Shown here in pieces: positions 11,781 to 21,379 of a DNA stretch of 64,000 nucleotides (its first letter is position 1; the number at the start of each line of letters is the position of its first letter). The position numbers and the translations under genes were made by a program. Origin of the DNA: Coleophoma eucalyptorum (taxonomy: Eukaryota; Ascomycota; Leotiomycetes; Helotiales; Dermateaceae); contig JALRME010000007.1 in assembly GCA_026120035.1 (NCBI GenBank), forward strand, positions 1,240,001-1,304,000. Reading direction: 5' to 3'. The notes beneath the pieces were generated by a model. The model did not search any database, was not told where the DNA came from, and was given only the letters and a program-made list of their open reading frames with translations.

Positions 11781-12160
11781 GTTCTAGAGGCAAGGTTTTG
11801 TATTGGCACTGGGTGTACCTTTTTCAAGAACATGATGTATCTTTGCTTGGTCCTGGGTCGAGCGAAATTCAAAAAATAGAGATTTGTTGTGGTTGTGGTG
11901 TTGATGGGGAAGTTCAAAATCTCGATAAGGGAGGGCGTTATCAGGAAATCTCACCGCCTTAACATCCCATGCTAGCTCTTCGACTCTTTACAACCAACCC
12001 CACCACATCACATCACATCATGTGGTAACACCACTTGCAAATGCCGAGGCTCGTATTATAATGCATTTTCCTTTCCTTTTATTTTCTAGAGGTTAGCGAA
12101 GGATATCATCACAGATGGCGAACCTCTTCAAGCAAAACACTCTATTTACCAGTCGTCGAG
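11781..12160. other. Intergenic with ACATC repeat and hairpin
   Basis: Upstream region of the Zn2Cys6 gene and downstream region of the SDR gene. At 12003-12025 a CACAT/CACATC repeat is closed by ATGTGG, giving a small potential hairpin (CCACAT...ATGTGG). Confidence 0.4.
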
Positions 12161-13094
12161 CTACATCAACGACTTGAATGATGAAAACCCCTCGAGTGTA
12201 AGGGTCAAGATTGGGGAGTTCTCAATCTCCGCCGCTTTTGATATAAGCTCATCAGCATCCCAATTTGTCCAAACATACTTTCCCTTCAAAAATCTGGCTT
12301 CGGGACTTGCAAGCCATACTGAAAAGTGCCCGGCGAGTTCAGCTGCAAGTCTGTCAGTCACCACAACGCTAAGTACGAGAAGTAGTGCTCTTACCATCAT
12401 CAATATGATCTGGCAGGCCCTTAAGTTTTGCCGACATGTCAGTCTCCATCACTTGGCCGGGATGTAGGTTGACGATATGCAGAGATGGATACTCTGACTG
12501 AAAGCTTTCCATCAGCTTGTGTGCCGCCGCTTTGGAAGCTGCGTACAGGGCAAATCCAGGCCATGGTGGTAGATGTTCAACACCAGAAGAGATGCTGATA
12601 ATGGTCGCATTATCTACCGCTTTTGAAATGAAGGCTTTGGTGACTAAAAATGCACCTCGGATGTTGGTGTTCAGAGTCGAGTCTACGCCTTTCAGATCTT
12701 CGATGGCCAATGGCACTCGTCCGCCAAAGTATCCTGCATTGTTGACGAGGATATCTAGTTTCTGGTCAAACTGTTGCGCGATCTTGTCGAAAGCAGCAAT
12801 AACTTGTTCTTGACTCGCGACATCTGCAACTGCGGTGATGATTTGTATTTCAGGTTTTGCAATAGACTTGATCTTGGCTGCTGTTGCCTCGAGAACTTCT
12901 GATCGCCGGCCAATTATGGCAAGCTTTGAGACTCCTGCGCGAGCGAAGGCCTCTGTAATGGCGGCACCAATACCAGACCCTCCCCCAGTAATGACTGCGC
13001 TTTTTCCATGTAAGGATAGCTCTGGCCTGTTAGGAGAGATGGTAGCGTATGTGGAGCTATGCCAGGTTGAGGTGTATGATGGGAAAGAAGCCAT
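12161..13094 (-). CDS. Short-chain dehydrogenase/reductase (classical SDR)
   Basis: Exons 12395-13094 and 12161-12342 give 293 residues. Classical SDR motifs are present: the cofactor glycine motif GGGSGIG (37-43), NNAG (118-121), the catalytic Ser near 169-170, and Tyr184-x3-Lys188 (YAASK). The 52-nt intron uses the donor after IDD and the acceptor that restores AELAGHFSVWLAS. Gly-rich spacing and the RR at 63-64 suggest NADP(H) preference, which is inference. Substrate cannot be told; such fungal SDRs act in secondary metabolism, polyol or lipid reduction. No signal peptide is visible. Confidence 0.92.
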
Positions 13095-13645
13095 GGTTCT
13101 TGTGATATTGTTATATCCACACCACTACCTTTGAAGAGAAGGAAAGGCAGTGCTTTTCTTTTGACGATGCTGCCGGATCTCACAAGCAAGGAGGTGTTTT
13201 TGCACTCGAAAAGCAGTGGCAAGGAAGCACAGTATCACCCAGGAGTAAGCTTTGCATGAAGACCTATTGCCTACATATACGATATAATTATCCAGAAAAC
13301 ATCACCTCATTCTCCCATGACAACTGATAGCAAGTGCTGCAGATGCGGTTCGGATGAGTAACACGATTAGTGACCACGAAGTGCTGACAAATATAAATAT
13401 CGAAACTATTGTGCATAAGCGAGGAACATTGGCATACTTGTATGCATGGTAAAGTGTAAAGTGTGCTTGCACCGCAATGAATTGTAATCGTACTGATTGA
13501 TCTGCCGAAAAGCTGTTCCTGGACGGTTACATCGCAGTTCTATACCATGCTTCGCAACTCCGCAGCAGCAAGCATCAGACCACGCCGAGCATCTATTCTA
13601 CCAGCACCATAACAAACAATATCAAGCCCTCCTCACTTCGCACTC
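13095..13645. other. Intergenic, nothing recognised
   Basis: Contains the promoter of the SDR gene (upstream of 13094) and the end of the coiled-coil gene transcript. No motif stands out. Confidence 0.45.
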
Positions 13646-14278
13646 TCATGATGACGCCCCTCCATTAGATGCACTGCAATACTGGTATAACTCAGAACCA
13701 GTAGGTACGCTCTGTGCGATTTCCTCCGTAGTCGATGAGTCATGACAAGATCGTGGACCTTTTTCGCCAGTCATGTCACGAATCTCCTCCCTAACATCGA
13801 GTTGGCCTGCCAAGCTCTCTGGTGGGGTCGTTCCCATCTGCATAATAAAGTCATGGATTTTCCTCAAATCGTCCAGGGTGCAAAGATCCATCAAGTTTCT
13901 AAGTTCAGTAACCAAAACCTCGTTTTCTGGATCCAGGATGTCAAAGGTTATTTTTAATCTCTCCTCCTGCTCTGCCACATGCCTTTCCCATTCATTCGGG
14001 TTACACTCTTGTTGTTGCCGCTCAGCTACACTTCGATTAAGTTTGTTTTGTTGCGCATAGACTTCCTGGAAGAGAGCTGCCATATCTCTCATTCGATCTC
14101 TCTCTGCTATTTTGACGCGGTTCATGAAGTGTTCGAGTATTGTGCGTTCGTTGCGGGGTGTCTGCATGGCGCCTTGGACACTGTGCTCCTCCTCAAACTG
14201 TACATCGTCATCATCATATTCTCCATGGGCTCGTGTCGTACCCGGTGAGTTCGTCATCGTAGGTGCTTGATTTGTCAT
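13646..14278 (-). CDS. Hypothetical coiled-coil protein (210 aa)
   Basis: An intronless frame from a good ATG, 210 residues. The N-terminus is acidic and disordered (YDDDDVQFEEE). The centre (about residues 40-120) is rich in Glu, Arg, Gln and Leu with heptad-like spacing and is probably a coiled coil, followed by a helical part with LRNLMDLCTLDDLRKIHDF. The C-terminal 45 residues are Ser/Thr-rich. No known domain is recognised. Composition and lack of interruption support a real gene. Confidence 0.55.
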   Translation of the reverse strand: MTNQAPTMTNSPGTTRAHGEYDDDDVQFEEEHSVQGAMQTPRNERTILEHFMNRVKIAERDRMRDMAALFQEVYAQQNKLNRSVAERQQQECNPNEWERHVAEQEERLKITFDILDPENEVLVTELRNLMDLCTLDDLRKIHDFIMQMGTTPPESLAGQLDVREEIRDMTGEKGPRSCHDSSTTEEIAQSVPTGSELYQYCSASNGGASS

Positions 14279-15143
14279 ATTCGAATGTTCTGCACCAGTG
14301 TGGTTTAAAGACTAGAAAGAATTCCTATTTTGTCTATGCCGTAGATGAGTGGTAATATGTATTATAATTAACTCCTTGCACTTTGTAGATACCATAGATA
14401 TTCTCCAGTAGCTCCTTCGTGCCAGGATGGGATCGTGATGGATGAGGAAGTCTCGAGGTTGGATTCGCTCCACCTTGAATTGCACCTTCTTTAAGTGTGG
14501 ACAGGGGATGAATACATCTTGCAGCCTGTAGTCTACAATGAGATATCACATAGGATAACCTATTCTTGCATAGCAGTAGAACGTAAATAAGGTGCCTTCT
14601 TGAAGACTTGAAGCCGGCCTTTCATTGCTTTATTTATGTCTGATATGAAAGCAGTGCAGCGAGCACAAAAGACCCGTCAAGTCTGTAAAGTTTTCAAATG
14701 CATGCTTAAATAGTAGGGCCATGCAAATATATAGAAAGATGTGGATTCGTGTGCTTTCAATTGACCAGAAAGTATTCGTAGATAGTCAGAGTAATGCTAT
14801 TTTGTCAAAAGCAATCTTAAACTCTGACAGAATGCCGACATATTTGCATCTTAACTGCAAATTCAAAGAACGCTTCAAACAAAATCTAATATGCGTCTGT
14901 CTTCATATTCTTCATCCTTGTCTTTATACACCTATGCTGACAGATAATTTAAGAATAATATGATCCTAGCCGCAGTTTCCATATTTGTTGATCCTTTGAT
15001 TGGCATATACTGCCCTGTATTTTCAACACAAAACTCTGCACCGAGACTATATAAATCCGACCCCGTCTTCATATTTCTTTTTTATATTCATCCTGGCCTC
15101 AAAGGCACTGGAGCAACGAAAGGGACTTCCTTTCTTACCCAAG
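14279..15143. other. Intergenic, nothing recognised
   Basis: AT-rich; a few short frames with no resemblance to known proteins. Confidence 0.5.
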
Positions 15144-15443
15144 ATGGTAGCGAGAATTATAGAGTTTTGGGCTCGACCAGCTCCAAGGAGTTTAGCTACA
15201 GTAGGAGGAATTATATACGGGTCTCGTTTCGTTCGACCTTCATTGACGACGCAACCCGAGTGCTCAAGCGATTACCACTTCCTTCAGCAGAGGAAAGTGT
15301 CAATCTCCAAGATGCAAAATACTTCTTCGGTACGGATGAATTCACAATACCACTCCGCACTCCAACATTTGAAGACCGTGCACTGTTCAGGTCTCTACGA
15401 ACTAGAAAAGAACCAAAAAAGAGATAATCTTCCATCAGTCTAA
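15144..15443 (+). CDS. Possible small protein (99 aa), low confidence
   Basis: A frame starting at an ATG in good context (aagATGG) with a basic, amphipathic beginning (MVARIIEFWARPAPRSL) that could be a mitochondrial presequence. A second, longer frame (14960-15427) overlaps it on the same strand, so the coding frame is not certain. No family recognised. Confidence 0.25.
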   Translation: MVARIIEFWARPAPRSLATVGGIIYGSRFVRPSLTTQPECSSDYHFLQQRKVSISKMQNTSSVRMNSQYHSALQHLKTVHCSGLYELEKNQKRDNLPSV

Positions 15444-15591
15444 TATCAAAACCATGTTGTTCCAGATTAAGTCATGGAGTATCAACAAGCAATACATTGG
15501 AGCCACAGTATTTTTTAACAAATGCTAAAATGAGAAACTGGCAAAAGATGAACTCAAGAGCAGATACTCTCTCAATTGCTTATTTGCTACT

Positions 15592-15662
15592 GCCCTCGGA
15601 CGGAATCGAACCGGCAACCTCGTCATTACTAGTGACGCGCTCTACCATTGAGCTACGAGGGC
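15592..15662 (-). tRNA. tRNA-Thr (anticodon AGT)
   Basis: On the minus strand the sequence folds as a 71-nt cloverleaf with a perfect 7-bp acceptor stem (GCCCTCG/CGAGGGC), D stem GCTC/GAGC, anticodon stem CGTCA/TGACG with loop CTAGTAA, and a T loop TTCGATT. The anticodon AGT reads Thr codons. Internal A-box (TAGCTCAATGG) and B-box (GGTTCGATTCC) promoters are intact. There is no intron. One T-stem pair is mismatched (C/T). Confidence 0.94.
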
Positions 15663-16550
15663 TGTAAGGATGTTTGTTGGAGCAACATTTCTTATCTTGT
15701 TATATGAAACAAGAATTTAAATTGGTACGGTGTGTGTGTTTTTGTGTAAGTTTGGTAAGATAAGCGAGGGCGGGATCTGAGTGCGAATGGAACTGGCGGG
15801 ATTAGGTTAGAATTGCCGAGCGAGAGGAGGGAGCGGAAGAAGGAAAGTTGTGAATAATTGGAAGCTTAGAATTGTTCAAGCCTATCTATCACTGGGTTTT
15901 CGAAGATATTTCCATGAAGGCAGAACTTAACTCTGGGATTCTTTCTCAGTTTTACACGTCGTTACGTACACTCTTCGCTCTGGCAGTAAAGCTCTACTCA
16001 CGCTAGAAAACCTCAAGTCATTCGCTTATACTCTAGCTCGCTTGCGTGAGTCAGGTAGATATTTGGTCCTCGTCTCGGGGGACTTGGAATATGGTGGCGT
16101 GATAGCTGTAGAACGAGCTTAATTAGCCCCATGGGTGGCTGCTGGTAGTTAGATGATATTATTATTATCAAGAGACGATAATACCTAGCTAGGGAGAATT
16201 ATGATAGGGTCGAGTCATATAACTTAGGCTTATATCTAATTCAAGAATAAGTGAGACCTAAAATCTAAAGGGGGTCAAGGAAGAGAGAATACTAAGGGGG
16301 CAAGAGGAGATAGAGGAGAATATTATCATCTATTATAGTACATCTTCTTTACCTGACTACTTTAGTTCTATTAGCCCAATCTTGTCCCTACTATTACTAT
16401 GTATTCTAACTACACACCAACTCAAATCCTCCTACAATACGATTCTCTAGATCTAATATATGTCTTTTGCTCAATTAGAACAGAGTCGCTCCGAACGGCT
16501 GTTCGTTGTTCCGCCTTGTTAATCTGTTCCATTTTCCTAGTTTACAGTAC
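15663..16550. repeat. Decayed repeat debris beside the tRNA gene, left of the HET relic
   Basis: No gene. The part from about 15980 on is increasingly TA-rich with many stops and looks like decayed repeat DNA. It contains the 16-bp motif AGCCCCATGGGTGGCT at 16125-16140, which recurs at 18570-18585 inside an LTR-like segment. Position next to a tRNA gene fits the insertion habit of many LTR retrotransposons. Confidence 0.4.
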
Positions 16551-17712
16551 CTAGATTATTGTAATCGTATATTTATCGACACATTCAAACTCTTCATAGA
16601 AACGGCTACTAATACTAGAGTCTTTAAAAAGATCCATTCCTACTTTGTCGCGATCGTGCTGAAATAATGACCATATAATTCTATCAACCCTCCGCGAGCG
16701 ACGCATTATAGTTGGCGCAATTTCGAAATAACCAATACGAATGAATTGGCCTCGAATGCTTGCAGGCGCGAGGATCAGACCGCAATCTAGGTGGATAACG
16801 CCCCAAGGCTTCTGGACATCGCTCGATGCAATTTTCAAGCAAAATAGCACAATGCATCGATTCAGATATACGAGAGACCTAGCTTCAAAGTTGCAGAAAT
16901 TGCATCTTGAAAAGTCTTAGGAAGACTTTTCACATCAATCCCTTCCTTAAACTCTCCAAAGTTATCAGCCCGCAGCATTTTGAATAGAGACAGACCCCAA
17001 CAATAGCTTAATGTGGTATACCGATGATCAGCTACTGTTTCAATATCAGCCCTTTCCACTAGTCTAACTATATCCGGAGACTTTTGCCCTAGAGGGCCAA
17101 TGTCTATCAGCCTTGAAGGAAGCCAATTGGAGTTTTCGTCGAGACGTGAACGGACGTTATTACAATTTTGATGTTCTTCATTGCATGTAGAAATCCATTT
17201 GAAAATTCTGTCGAAACTTGAATCTGATGAGGTATTGCTAGACGTTAAGCTTAACGGATTGATTGATTGTATTCGAGAATCTATACCAGAGAATTCATGT
17301 TAGCCTAAGCTAAAACTAGCGAACTTAACATCTTAGACATACCTTCGGCCTCAAATAGTGTAAACGTTCTTCTAGATAGAGAATTCAAGTAATCAGACTT
17401 CGTTTTTAATAGGGACACGCTATATGAGTAGGGGCCGTCATTGAACCTGTATAAGGACTGGGAACATGATAGACAAGGCTGAAATTTTCCCCTAACCGGA
17501 AGTTTGAGATCATGTGCAAGTGTTTCATCTAATGAGATAAAAGTCACAAGGAACGCACAAAACTGGCAATAGTCAATAGAGTCTGTAGCTCCTTCAGCTA
17601 ACAGTGTCCAAAGTCTCTTATGAAATGGTATTGAAGCCCTACTAGTAATCTCTCTATCAAGCTCGACTAGTTCTATACGATCGAAAGTTTGTAAGCAGGA
17701 ACGACATAGCAT
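16551..17712 (-). pseudogene. HET-domain (heterokaryon incompatibility) gene relic
   Basis: Exon 1 (17343-17712) starts with MLCRSCLQTF and carries CxxC pairs. A good intron (17281-17342) leads into a second exon that reads LPSRLIDIGP, then RYTTLSYCWG, the hallmark start of a HET domain, then LPKTFQDAI. At the next conserved block the expected Trp codon is TGA (SYI-stop-IDALC). After IDALC the frame is lost, and the C-terminal tail (VIHLDCGLILAPAS, then QFIRIGYF) resumes in another frame directly downstream, so the middle of the gene appears deleted. HET proteins trigger programmed cell death on contact with incompatible partners. The copy cannot make a full HET domain. Confidence 0.85.
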
Positions 17713-17892
17713 AATGAACTAAGAGTCTCCTAAGACTAATTTGACTAAGCGATTGCTATTTGAAGGGTCAAGCGTGATAAATAGATGTTATAAAGACCTA
17801 TTGAGTTGCTAAGAGTATTTAACTAGTATTAATTAATATCTAAGAACGAGGAAAGAAGAGGGGTAAAAGGAAACCTTTAGATATTAGATCCC
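17713..17892. other. AT-rich spacer between HET relic and LTR-like element
   Basis: Short AT-rich stretch with many TA steps; probably the decayed 5' flank of the HET gene. Confidence 0.35.
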
Positions 17893-18315
17893 TGTTACAT
17901 CTCACCCTCTGATGTAAGCTCATGTGATGTAAGCAGTGTTTTAAGGATGTGAGCAGTACTACTCACCTCGAGAAATCACAACTCATTTAAGAATTTACTT
18001 AGTATTATATAGGGGTGGATATGTGTAGTTAGAACACACGAGTACGCAGTAGTTAAAGGGAAACTAGAGGCTTCAAAAGTAAGAAGAGAAAGAAGATGAT
18101 TCTATTATAGCTACGTAGGCATAGCAAGAAACCAACATAAGGGAGGCTCTTCTAGTTACCTTGTAATTGTATCTAGCACTTCCCTTTTGTAAGTCTAACC
18201 CTTGTTGTCTTAGCGATTTAACCTCGAACGAAGTTGAAATTCTCAGTGTCAAAATGCAATTCTCAGGTTAATCACGACAGGAAGCGCGTATGTTCCGTAG
18301 TTTCGGTTTGTAACA
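17893..18315. mobile_element. Candidate solo LTR (423 bp)
   Basis: The segment begins with TGTTACA and ends with TGTAACA, exact inverted copies of each other and of the TG...CA form expected of LTR ends. It contains a TATATAGG box near 18007, a repeated GATGTAAGC near the left end, and no coding frame. No clear target-site duplication flanks it, so boundaries or age are uncertain. A related TGTAACA start overlaps its right end, suggesting nested insertions. Confidence 0.5.
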
Positions 18316-18700
18316 GCCCTACTATAAGAACTTACAAGGACCTACTACAAGCGCGAAATCCCACAATTCATCGCCCATTCTTGTAGTAAGTCGTAACGTC
18401 TGCTTGAACGGTCGCACCCGACCTAAGGGGGACACTGATAGAAAACCTGGAGGCTCGTGTACGTCTTAGTGAAACCAGATCACGATTAGCACCCTCCGTC
18501 GACGTGGTATATAAGGTAACGAACAGAGAAGAGTAAGAAGTGGAAGATTGGAAAGGGGGTGGGTTTCTAAGCCCCATGGGTGGCTAGAAATGAATTGGCC
18601 TTGTAGTATTTTATAGTGTATGCTGCTGCTTTGTAGCTCAGAGGGAAATCCAGAGAAAGTTGTGAAAGGTAATTATTTAATCTGACCTTTATGAAGATTC
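18309..18700. mobile_element. Second, truncated LTR-like segment
   Basis: Begins TGTAACAGCCCTACTATAAG, has a strong TATATAAG box at 18508-18515, and contains AGCCCCATGGGTGGCT at 18570-18585, shared with the debris left of the HET relic. No matching right end is found. Any frame here (for example the minus-strand 69-residue frame ending at 18368) is probably not coding. Confidence 0.38.
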
Positions 18701-18927
18701 TATCTAACTATCTTATAGTCTTAGTCTTATCTCTGTATCTAAGGATCCTATTCATGATTGCGTGTCTAAACCCCTGCACTTAAATCTAACTAAATCTAAA
18801 ATTTCAACCTTATCCTTCCAAAACCAAGTCTGAATTTACTCCTAATGACCCCCCCCCCCAATCCTTTTCCAATCCACCTTTCTGGATGAAACCACTCACC
18901 AAACCCTTTTTCCAACGACATTTTAAT
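18701..18927. other. Intergenic with 11-C run
   Basis: Spacer between the LTR debris and the 3' end of the sugar transporter gene. It holds a run of eleven C at 18849-18859. Confidence 0.4.
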
Positions 18928-20633
18928 TTAAAAAACCGAACTCGATGAACTCACAGCACCGACAACCACATCTTCTTTCTCATTAGCCGGTGTATCACAA
19001 GGCGAATACTCCAAATCCCGTAATTCCATAACCACGCCTGAAGCATGCTTCTTTCCTAACTTCTTGCCGAAGGATGCATCGATATCCTCCAAGGATCGTC
19101 CGGTCGTCTCAGGCATGATAAAGACACATACCGCCACGGTAAGTAGGAGGCATGCACCAAATAGAAAATAGATGCCAAACGAGGACTTGGCAAGGAAGAT
19201 TGGGGTTGTGAATGCTACGATCCAATTTACAATCTGGAATCATTAGATAAGGAATAAAGGAGGGGAAAAAGCCATACCCAGTTTGCGGAAAGAGACAGAC
19301 TTGTTGCACCTGCTCGTGTTTTGCTCGGTTGGATCTCAGAGACATAAACTCTAAATCCTACAGCCCATGTAGCACTGAAAGCGATGGCGAAGAAATAAAT
19401 CATCACTACCACAACCCAGCGGGCAATACCATGTGTAGAGTGAACGCTCCCAGACGCATAAAGCGAGCCGATGACGACCATGAAAATTCCCATGAGCAAA
19501 CCTCCTACTACACAAGATGTTTTTCGGCCCCATTTGTCGGCGTAGAGGAATGCAGGGATTGTGACAAGCATGATAAGAAGAGCAGAAACCCCAGAGGCAA
19601 GAAACGAAGCAGTACTGGATGTTAGTCCTGCTGATTGGAACAAAAGCGGTGCGTACTGGCATTGTTAGCAGGATCAGAGAAGAAAAGCAAACCACTTACG
19701 TATAAAACACCATCGATTCCACTTAATTGCTGCATGCCCATAAGAAATACTCCAAGAGCAGTCCTCTTCCACACGTCTTTTCCAAAGACAGCTAAAATAT
19801 CCTTCAACTTGACTTGCTCCGGTAGTCCTTCCTGCGTGTTTTCTTCCAACTTTTCACGCTCCGCAGCCTCCACGCCAAGTCTTTCCCAGCATGCTAAAGC
19901 TTCACTGTGACGTCCACCTGCACTTAGCCATCGTGGGCTTTGTGGTAAAAATAATAAAGTCGTGATAACGAATATAAAGGACGCCCCAGCTTGTATCGCG
20001 TATGGAAGGCGCCATGCTAACGAAGAATTAATATTTGTGCTACCATAGCAGACGAAATATCCTGCACAGAGGCCAATCGTCGTTAACAATTGAGGAATCG
20101 ATGCCAAAGTTCCCCGAGAGCGAGGTGGAGAAATCTCGGTGATATACCTGTCAGAATTAGCATGTGTCATTGTCGGTAACGAGGTTTTACTTACACCACA
20201 AGCGTACTTAAGAACAAACCCTCTCCTACACCCTTCACAGCTCTTCCAACAATCAGCATGGCCAGTTTTACACTCGCACATTCTATCGCAGCACCCAGTC
20301 CAAACACACCGGCTCCAATTGCTGTGGCCCTTGGTCGGCCCACAGCGTTTGCAAGATGGCCGCCAAAGAATGAAGATATCGCAGCCGGGATAAGAATAGT
20401 CGAGACAACGAGACCATGAACAGTTGCAGAGAGATTTCCGAATGTGATATAAAATTGAGGCATTGTCGTGATGGGACCGATGGTGCCCGTATCAAAGCTG
20501 GGAGATTGTCAGCAATAACATGTGTATTGTGGTTGGGCACATACCCAAAAAGAGCCCCTCCAAGAGAGATCAGAACGGCGGCCTCAACATATTTCGGGGG
20601 ATGAACCCACGATCTGTAGGATTCCGGTAGCAT
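18928..20633 (-). CDS. MFS sugar transporter
   Basis: Exons 20545-20633, 20195-20497, 19700-20147, 19278-19655 and 18928-19233 give 507 residues. The signatures of the sugar porter family are in order: ALFGFDTGTIG in helix 1, GRPRA after helix 2, YITEISPPRSRG after helix 4, SPRWL before the central loop, QQLSGIDGVLYYAPLLF in helix 7, DKWGRK after helix 8 and PETTGRSLEDID after helix 12. Twelve membrane spans are expected. The protein imports a hexose, pentose, disaccharide or related solute with protons across the plasma membrane; the substrate cannot be read from sequence. The five-exon model restores every signature. It diverges from the hydrolase gene across a 746-bp shared promoter. Confidence 0.93.
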
Positions 20634-21379
20634 TATGATGAATCTATAGACACGAAAAACTACCAGACGTGGAACGCAACGAAAAAAAATAAAAAAATGA
20701 ACAGGTGCAGATTTACCCCAGTGGTAGTTGAAGCTTTTGAGGGGCGAGGGGTAGAGAAAGTTTGGGGAAGAGATCAGAAATATTTGTGTCACCATCCCCA
20801 CCTACTTGAGAGGGAAGGTCTACCGAGTCGGCCCAATGCGGCGAGTGCCTCATATCATGAATCAGCCATAGGGCGTAGATAAAGCTGAGGCGTGGCATAA
20901 CGGGCGTGATGAGTGTCGCATGATAGGATGCCTTCGCAGAAGTGGATCATGGAGGTATGCAATGCGAAGTAGAGCTGTCTAGATTCATGGCAACTGCCTC
21001 CGAGCCCTGCAACGGTGAACGGCAAAAGTAGCGGTCGTGAAGCACGACAGTAGCTTGATAAAATGCCAAGTCGCCGCACCTTCTTAGCACGAAAAGAGAA
21101 GTGCCATTGCTATAAAAGAGTCGACTTGCTCTTGCGGCTGACTGTGATCCGAGTTGGCGAGTACCGCTCGGGTGGACGACGACAGAACGTGCCAGGACTA
21201 AGATGAGACTAAGAATGATATCGGAACTCTTCCGAGCGGAGCGCATGAACAATACTCCGATAGATATCAAAATGAACTCATTTGATGACCCCTCCATATA
21301 TCTATCATTCAAGAAGTAACGCAATATTTTGACAAAGCCAAGAAAGTCTGGAACGAGCACTCCAACAGAATTCTAAGTC
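20634..21379. promoter_or_regulatory. Divergent promoter, sugar transporter and DLH/NTF2-like gene
   Basis: The whole 746-bp gap separates two start codons pointing outward. Open frames inside it (for example a 137-residue minus frame ending at 20947) show no conserved protein. Co-regulation of the two genes is possible but not shown. Confidence 0.5.

Noticed and set aside
11304..11879. 191-codon plus-strand frame
   Set aside because: Antisense to the Zn2Cys6 gene, whose zinc cluster and splice sites are on the minus strand.
16862..17059. HET frame taken as an intact short gene
   Set aside because: The frame ends exactly at a hallmark block and the tail continues in another frame, so it is a relic.
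20947..21360. 137-codon minus-strand frame in the transporter/hydrolase promoter
   Set aside because: No resemblance to proteins; best explained as chance in a shared promoter.
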